A stretch of DNA of 37,287 nucleotides, from positions 205,344 to 242,630 of the forward strand of contig NZ_JAMXFD010000009.1 in the NCBI RefSeq assembly GCF_025370875.1, in the 5' to 3' direction. This DNA is from Laspinema palackyanum D2c. GTDB lineage: Bacteria > Cyanobacteriota > Cyanobacteriia > Cyanobacteriales > Laspinemataceae. Each line of letters begins with the position of its first letter. Position 1 is the stretch's first letter. The position numbers were made by a program, and so were the translations under genes. Under the pieces are notes generated by a model. The model was not told the DNA's origin and searched no databases. It saw only the letters and a list, made by a program, of their open reading frames with translations. Shown here in pieces: positions 32,204-37,287 of the stretch.

Positions 32204-32590
32204 ATGTCTGCCGAACCCGCCATCCTCGAAGCCAACCTCGCCTTTTATCGCGCCTTTCAGACCAAAGACATGGAAGCCATGAGCGAAATCTGGTCCAAAG
32301 GTATCAACACCCTCTGCATCCATCCCGGACGCAAAATTCTCAAAGGATGGGAAGAAATCCGCCCCTCCTGGCAACAAATCTTTAAAGCCACCACCACCCT
32401 AGACATCGAACTTCAAATTACCGCCAGCGATTCAATCGGCAACCTCGCCTATATTGCCCTCATCGAAAAAGTCACCCAAACCAGCAGCGGACGGAAAAAC
32501 CAATCCCTCTCCAACGCCACCAACCTCTATGAAAACATGGGGGGAAAATGGTATCTCATCCACCATCACGGCAGCCCCATCTTGCGATAA
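32204..32590 (+). CDS. NTF2-like / SnoaL-type small protein
   Basis: The 128-residue single-domain protein has the cone-shaped NTF2-like fold pattern: an N-terminal helix (ILEANLAFYRAFQTKDMEAM), a short IWSKG turn, the GWEEIRPSWQQIF helix, then curved strands ending GKWYLIHHHGSP. Such proteins may be small enzymes or ligand-binding stress proteins; the ketosteroid-isomerase-like pocket cannot be assigned a substrate here. It is divergent from the aldo/keto reductase and convergent with groEL, whose terminator begins at its stop codon. Confidence 0.85.
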   Translation: MSAEPAILEANLAFYRAFQTKDMEAMSEIWSKGINTLCIHPGRKILKGWEEIRPSWQQIFKATTTLDIELQITASDSIGNLAYIALIEKVTQTSSGRKNQSLSNATNLYENMGGKWYLIHHHGSPILR

Positions 32591-32630
32591 AAAAAAAGAG
32601 TTAGACGAGTGCAACACCCCTCCAACTCTT
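32589..32630 (-). terminator. Intrinsic terminator of groEL
   Basis: On the minus strand AAGAGTT (32630-32624) pairs with AACTCTT (32602-32596), followed by a run of T (32595-32589). It starts about 45 bases after the groEL stop and reaches the stop codon of the convergent NTF2-like gene. Confidence 0.75.
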
Positions 32631-32674
32631 CCTTCTGTGAAAATCTGTGAAATCTGTGGTTTAAAACACAGGGA

Positions 32675-34399
<1,725 letters not shown>

Positions 34400-34426
34400 T
34401 TAGCACTCTATGGTGCCGAGTGCTAA
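34400..34426. promoter_or_regulatory. CIRCE operator (HrcA site)
   Basis: TTAGCACTC, a nine-base spacer and GAGTGCTAA form a perfect CIRCE inverted repeat, 37 bases before the groEL start codon. HrcA is expected to repress groEL here and release it on heat shock. hrcA is not in the window. Confidence 0.97.
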
Positions 34427-34440
34427 TTCGTATAAACCGT

Positions 34441-35317
34441 ACAAGCAGAGGTGAGGGATGATCGGTGACGGGGGAGACTCCGGTTCAGGGTGGGTGCTGT
34501 TGAGTCCGGGAAGAGAGACCCCTCTGGTGATTCGGGAACTGGGTTTTCAAGCCAATTTTAGGGAGGGCAGATCGGGAAAATCCGCCGATAGGGATAGGGG
34601 AATAGGGAGGGTAAGGGGGAATACTGGTCTATTTTTGCTTCGGTTTTTTAAGCCCTCCAACCCCCTTCAGGGGAACTTTTAATTCAGGCCCCAAGTCAAG
34701 CGAATTGTAGTTATCACGGCAGCGGTCCCTTCAGGCGATCGCCCTTCCATTGAGTGGAAGAGAAGCATACCCAATGAAAACTGGAAGTCAGGTTAGATCT
34801 ATCATCCTTTCTTGGCTTGCAAGGAGGAGTTGGACTCCTCCTTTGTTCTATCCGGGGTTATTTTTTAAAGAAAGGAAAACTGCCCGGTAGGCACTCTCAA
34901 GTTTTGAGGTTTCTGAGGGTCATTCAATTTAGGCGAAATTTTTATAAATTTAAAGATTATATTTTGGGTTACGGGCCTATCTTACCAGAGGACTGAGGAA
35001 ATTAATTCCGGGGTTTTTATTCGGTTTAGGTGATTTTTTACAGCCTATTTTCAAAGCAGGTTTTGAGAGGGCTGATACTAGGCTGCGGTTTTTGAGCCAA
35101 GTGAGATTAAAGACATATTAATCTCAAGTTGAAATACCTCGGAAAACTAGGGGCGTTCCTTAATCTGTTCCCAGAGAATCCTGTTTTATATTAAGAGGCT
35201 TGAAGAAATATTAAAGAAAAAAGCATTCAGAAAATCAAGTTGTGATTTTTAAGGGCGATCGCTTTTTTCAATCAGGGCTGGCATCTACTCAAAAAAGTAA
35301 GGGTTGGAGTAGTCCAG
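34441..35317. other. Long gene-free divergent region
   Basis: About 880 bases separate groEL from the surface-protein gene. I find no convincing gene; a plus-strand frame at 34458-34682 lacks support. One strong hairpin is present at 34821-34843. The part from about 34860 on is AT-rich and probably holds the promoter of the surface-protein gene. Confidence 0.55.
34821..34843. terminator. Perfect ten-pair hairpin in gene-free region
   Basis: AAGGAGGAGT, TGG and ACTCCTCCTT form a ten-pair stem with a three-base loop. No gene runs into it on the plus strand, so it could end a small RNA or be a leftover terminator. The following T run is broken (TGTTCT). Confidence 0.45.
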
Positions 35318-37287
35318 ATGGCGATTGATTTTGATTTGATTAAAAACCAAGACAAGGGCGGAATCCCGGTGTCAAAAACGCTAGTTTTCATCGACTCGCA
35401 AGTAGAAAATTATCAAAGTTTACTCCAGGGAGTCGGGGAAAATGCCCAGGCGATCGGGTTAGATGAATTAACCGATGGCGTCCAGCAGATTACGGAGGTT
35501 TTACAAACCTTAACCGTTCGGGAAGAAACCGTAGATTCTATCCATATTATTTCTCACGGCAGTCCTGGTTCTCTACAACTGGGAAATGTTATCTTATCCG
35601 GGGATAATTTAGCCGAGTATCACTCCGTTTTGCAGTCCTGGTCCAAAGCAGTTGTCCCTCAAGGAAATCTGTTGCTATACGGATGCCAAGTGGCAGCAGG
35701 AATCGGTGCAGAATTTGTGAGAAACCTGAGTCACTTGCTGGGGGTTAATATTGCTGCATCGGTGGATATTACGGGCAATTCCGAACGGGGAGGCAACTGG
35801 GATTTAGCCTTTAAAACTGGAGAAATAACCGCACCCTTGGCATTGAAACCCGAGGCGATGATGGCATATTCGGGAGTCTTGGCAATTCTAACGGTGACCA
35901 ATGCCAATGATAGTGGGGCGGGGTCTTTAAGAAATGCGATCGCCTCCGCCCAAGCAGGAGATACCATCCAGTTTGACTCCAGTCTTGCTAATCAAACCCT
36001 TACCCTAACTAGCGGTCAATTAGAACTCAATAAAAACCTAACCCTTGATGGTGCAAATGCCCCGGGGATTACGATTAGTGGCAATAATGCCAGTCGAGTT
36101 TTCTTCGTTAAAGAAAATACTAATTTTGTTCCGAGTAGCGTTAACCTCAGAAATCTGGTCATCGCCGATGGAAAAGCTACGGGAATTGGAGAATTAGGTG
36201 CAGGTGGAGGGATTTACACCGCAAGTCGCAGCACTCTAACGGTTGAAAATATTACCTTTAGGAATAATGTGGCTACGGGAGAAGGGGGTGGGGCAATTTT
36301 TGCCGGGTTTAGAAGCAATAATACTATTCTAAATTCTACTTTTGATGGGAATGATGCTACCCCAACTAATAGCGAACGAGGGGGAGGTGCAATTGCCATC
36401 AAGAGCGTGAGCAATACGTCAGTCATTGGCAGTACCTTCACCAACAATAAAGGGATTAATGGCGGGGCGATTAATAGCTTATTAAGTTCCTTGACGGTAG
36501 AAGATTCTGTCTTTATCAATAACGATTCAACTCCCGGGGGTATTTTCAATCAAAATACGATGGGATATGGGGGGGCGATTTATACGGATGGCGCTTCAGA
36601 AACCACTAATGCTGATACATCTGGAGATATTATTATCCGCAGTAGTCGATTTGAAGGCAATCGCGGGGCTGGACAAGGGGGAGGACTCTTTCTCTATGTT
36701 TATGATGGCGATCGCGTGGTAATTGAAGAGAGTAAAATCCTCAACAATCAGGTAATTACAAGTTCCAATGGAGATGCGCTAGGTGGCGGTTTACGTCTTG
36801 GAAATGGGGCGGTAAGAATTAGCAATACCAGCTTTACTAATAACCTAGCGGAAAGTCAGGGAGGGGGTTTATGGGTTGGAGAACGCACTAATCTTGACCT
36901 GGTGAATACTACATTTTCTGACAACCGCGCCCAATTAGCCAATACCCGTCAGGGATTAGGAGGTGGCATCGCTATTAATATTCGTGATGGCTATACTGTT
37001 AATGTTTTAAACTCCACCATCGCCAATAACGTGGCTGGATTCCAAGGTGGCGGGTTTTGGGGAGGGGGAACTAATACAACCCTCACCAATACGATTGTTG
37101 CTAATAATGTAGGCATCAATGGGTTTAATGTTAAACAACAAACGGGGGTTCAATTTAATGATGGGGGAAATAATATTCAATTTCCCAGCAAAAATCTGAA
37201 CGACCCTCAAGATGTTAACGTCACCGCCAATGTCCTGATCGCCGACCCCCTATTAGGACCGCTACAGGAAATAAATGGATTTCTGAT
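35318..37287 (+). CDS. DUF4347 / right-handed beta-helix surface protein, 3' end beyond window
   Basis: The frame is open from the ATG at 35318 to the last base (656 codons plus two bases) and is therefore partial. GGAG lies eight bases before the start. Residues about 20-185 form a DUF4347 domain: TLVFIDSQVENYQSLL, SIHIISHG (H80, G81), LLLYGCQVA (C123) and ITGNSERGGNWDL. From about 190 on, repeated G-G-G-I/L and S-x-F-x-N-N units form a right-handed beta-helix, with TVTNANDSGAGSLRNAI as its usual entry segment. Such giant cyanobacterial proteins are secreted or cell-surface, often with calcium-binding C-termini. No classical signal peptide is present, as usual for type I secretion. The H/C pair of DUF4347 resembles caspase-like peptidases. 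Confidence 0.85.
   Translation, partial: MAIDFDLIKNQDKGGIPVSKTLVFIDSQVENYQSLLQGVGENAQAIGLDELTDGVQQITEVLQTLTVREETVDSIHIISHGSPGSLQLGNVILSGDNLAEYHSVLQSWSKAVVPQGNLLLYGCQVAAGIGAEFVRNLSHLLGVNIAASVDITGNSERGGNWDLAFKTGEITAPLALKPEAMMAYSGVLAILTVTNANDSGAGSLRNAIASAQAGDTIQFDSSLANQTLTLTSGQLELNKNLTLDGANAPGITISGNNASRVFFVKENTNFVPSSVNLRNLVIADGKATGIGELGAGGGIYTASRSTLTVENITFRNNVATGEGGGAIFAGFRSNNTILNSTFDGNDATPTNSERGGGAIAIKSVSNTSVIGSTFTNNKGINGGAINSLLSSLTVEDSVFINNDSTPGGIFNQNTMGYGGAIYTDGASETTNADTSGDIIIRSSRFEGNRGAGQGGGLFLYVYDGDRVVIEESKILNNQVITSSNGDALGGGLRLGNGAVRISNTSFTNNLAESQGGGLWVGERTNLDLVNTTFSDNRAQLANTRQGLGGGIAINIRDGYTVNVLNSTIANNVAGFQGGGFWGGGTNTTLTNTIVANNVGINGFNVKQQTGVQFNDGGNNIQFPSKNLNDPQDVNVTANVLIADPLLGPLQEINGFL

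Noticed and set aside
34816-34850. Yfr1-like small RNA
   Set aside because: The ACTCCTC part resembles the Yfr1 core, but here it lies within a perfect stem and the CACAC continuation is missing.

Overview
The window looks like chromosomal DNA of a filamentous, Oscillatoriales-type cyanobacterium. The evidence is the very frequent HIP1 octamer GCGATCGC on both strands and cyanobacterial marker genes: an NblS/Hik33-type kinase, a DesD-type front-end desaturase, a c6-family cytochrome, an Atx1-type copper chaperone, and a CIRCE-controlled groEL without groES. The species is not determined; an Oscillatoria/Laspinema-like genome is a guess from sequence style only. No rRNA, tRNA, CRISPR array, transposase or phage gene was recognised.

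Layout. 1-3.4 kb: a minus-strand ferritin-like diiron protein beside a Rieske oxygenase, then a small hypothetical gene. 3.4-8.7 kb: two plus-strand P-loop signalling proteins, a vMAP-HTH/AAA-like protein and an AAA-like/transmembrane/14xWD40 protein, separated by palindromic repeats. 8.7-9.1 kb: two opposed arrays of a short palindromic repeat between convergent genes. 9.1-12.2 kb: photolyase, Nudix hydrolase, Atx1-like chaperone and folK, all minus strand. 12.3-15 kb: a hairpin-rich intergenic stretch, then a P-loop kinase fused to a WYL domain. 15.1-17.9 kb: dusA and glpK, minus strand. 18.1-22.0 kb: a compact plus-strand operon of sensor histidine kinase, PD-(D/E)XK-like protein lacking the catalytic lysine, unknown protein and NADAR protein, with a good promoter, a structured leader and a terminator. 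22.2-29.2 kb: NblS-type kinase, OmpR-type regulator and a seven-PAS soluble kinase. 29.2-34.4 kb: cytochrome c6-like protein, desD, aldo/keto reductase, NTF2-like protein and groEL. 35.3 kb to the end: a DUF4347/beta-helix surface protein cut by the window edge; its reading frame is open to the last base.

How the genes fit together. Most are single housekeeping or photoprotection genes (photolyase, folK, dusA, glpK, desD, groEL). Sensory kinases cluster between 18 and 29 kb. The best candidate for an undescribed system is the 18.4-22.0 kb operon, where a membrane kinase is tightly linked to a probably dead nuclease fold, an unknown protein and a NAD/ADP-ribose-linked NADAR protein. Second is a 25-base palindromic repeat found directly after three different stop codons, always in the same orientation to the gene, with one compensatory base-pair change. 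These readings come from sequence inspection alone; no database search was run.
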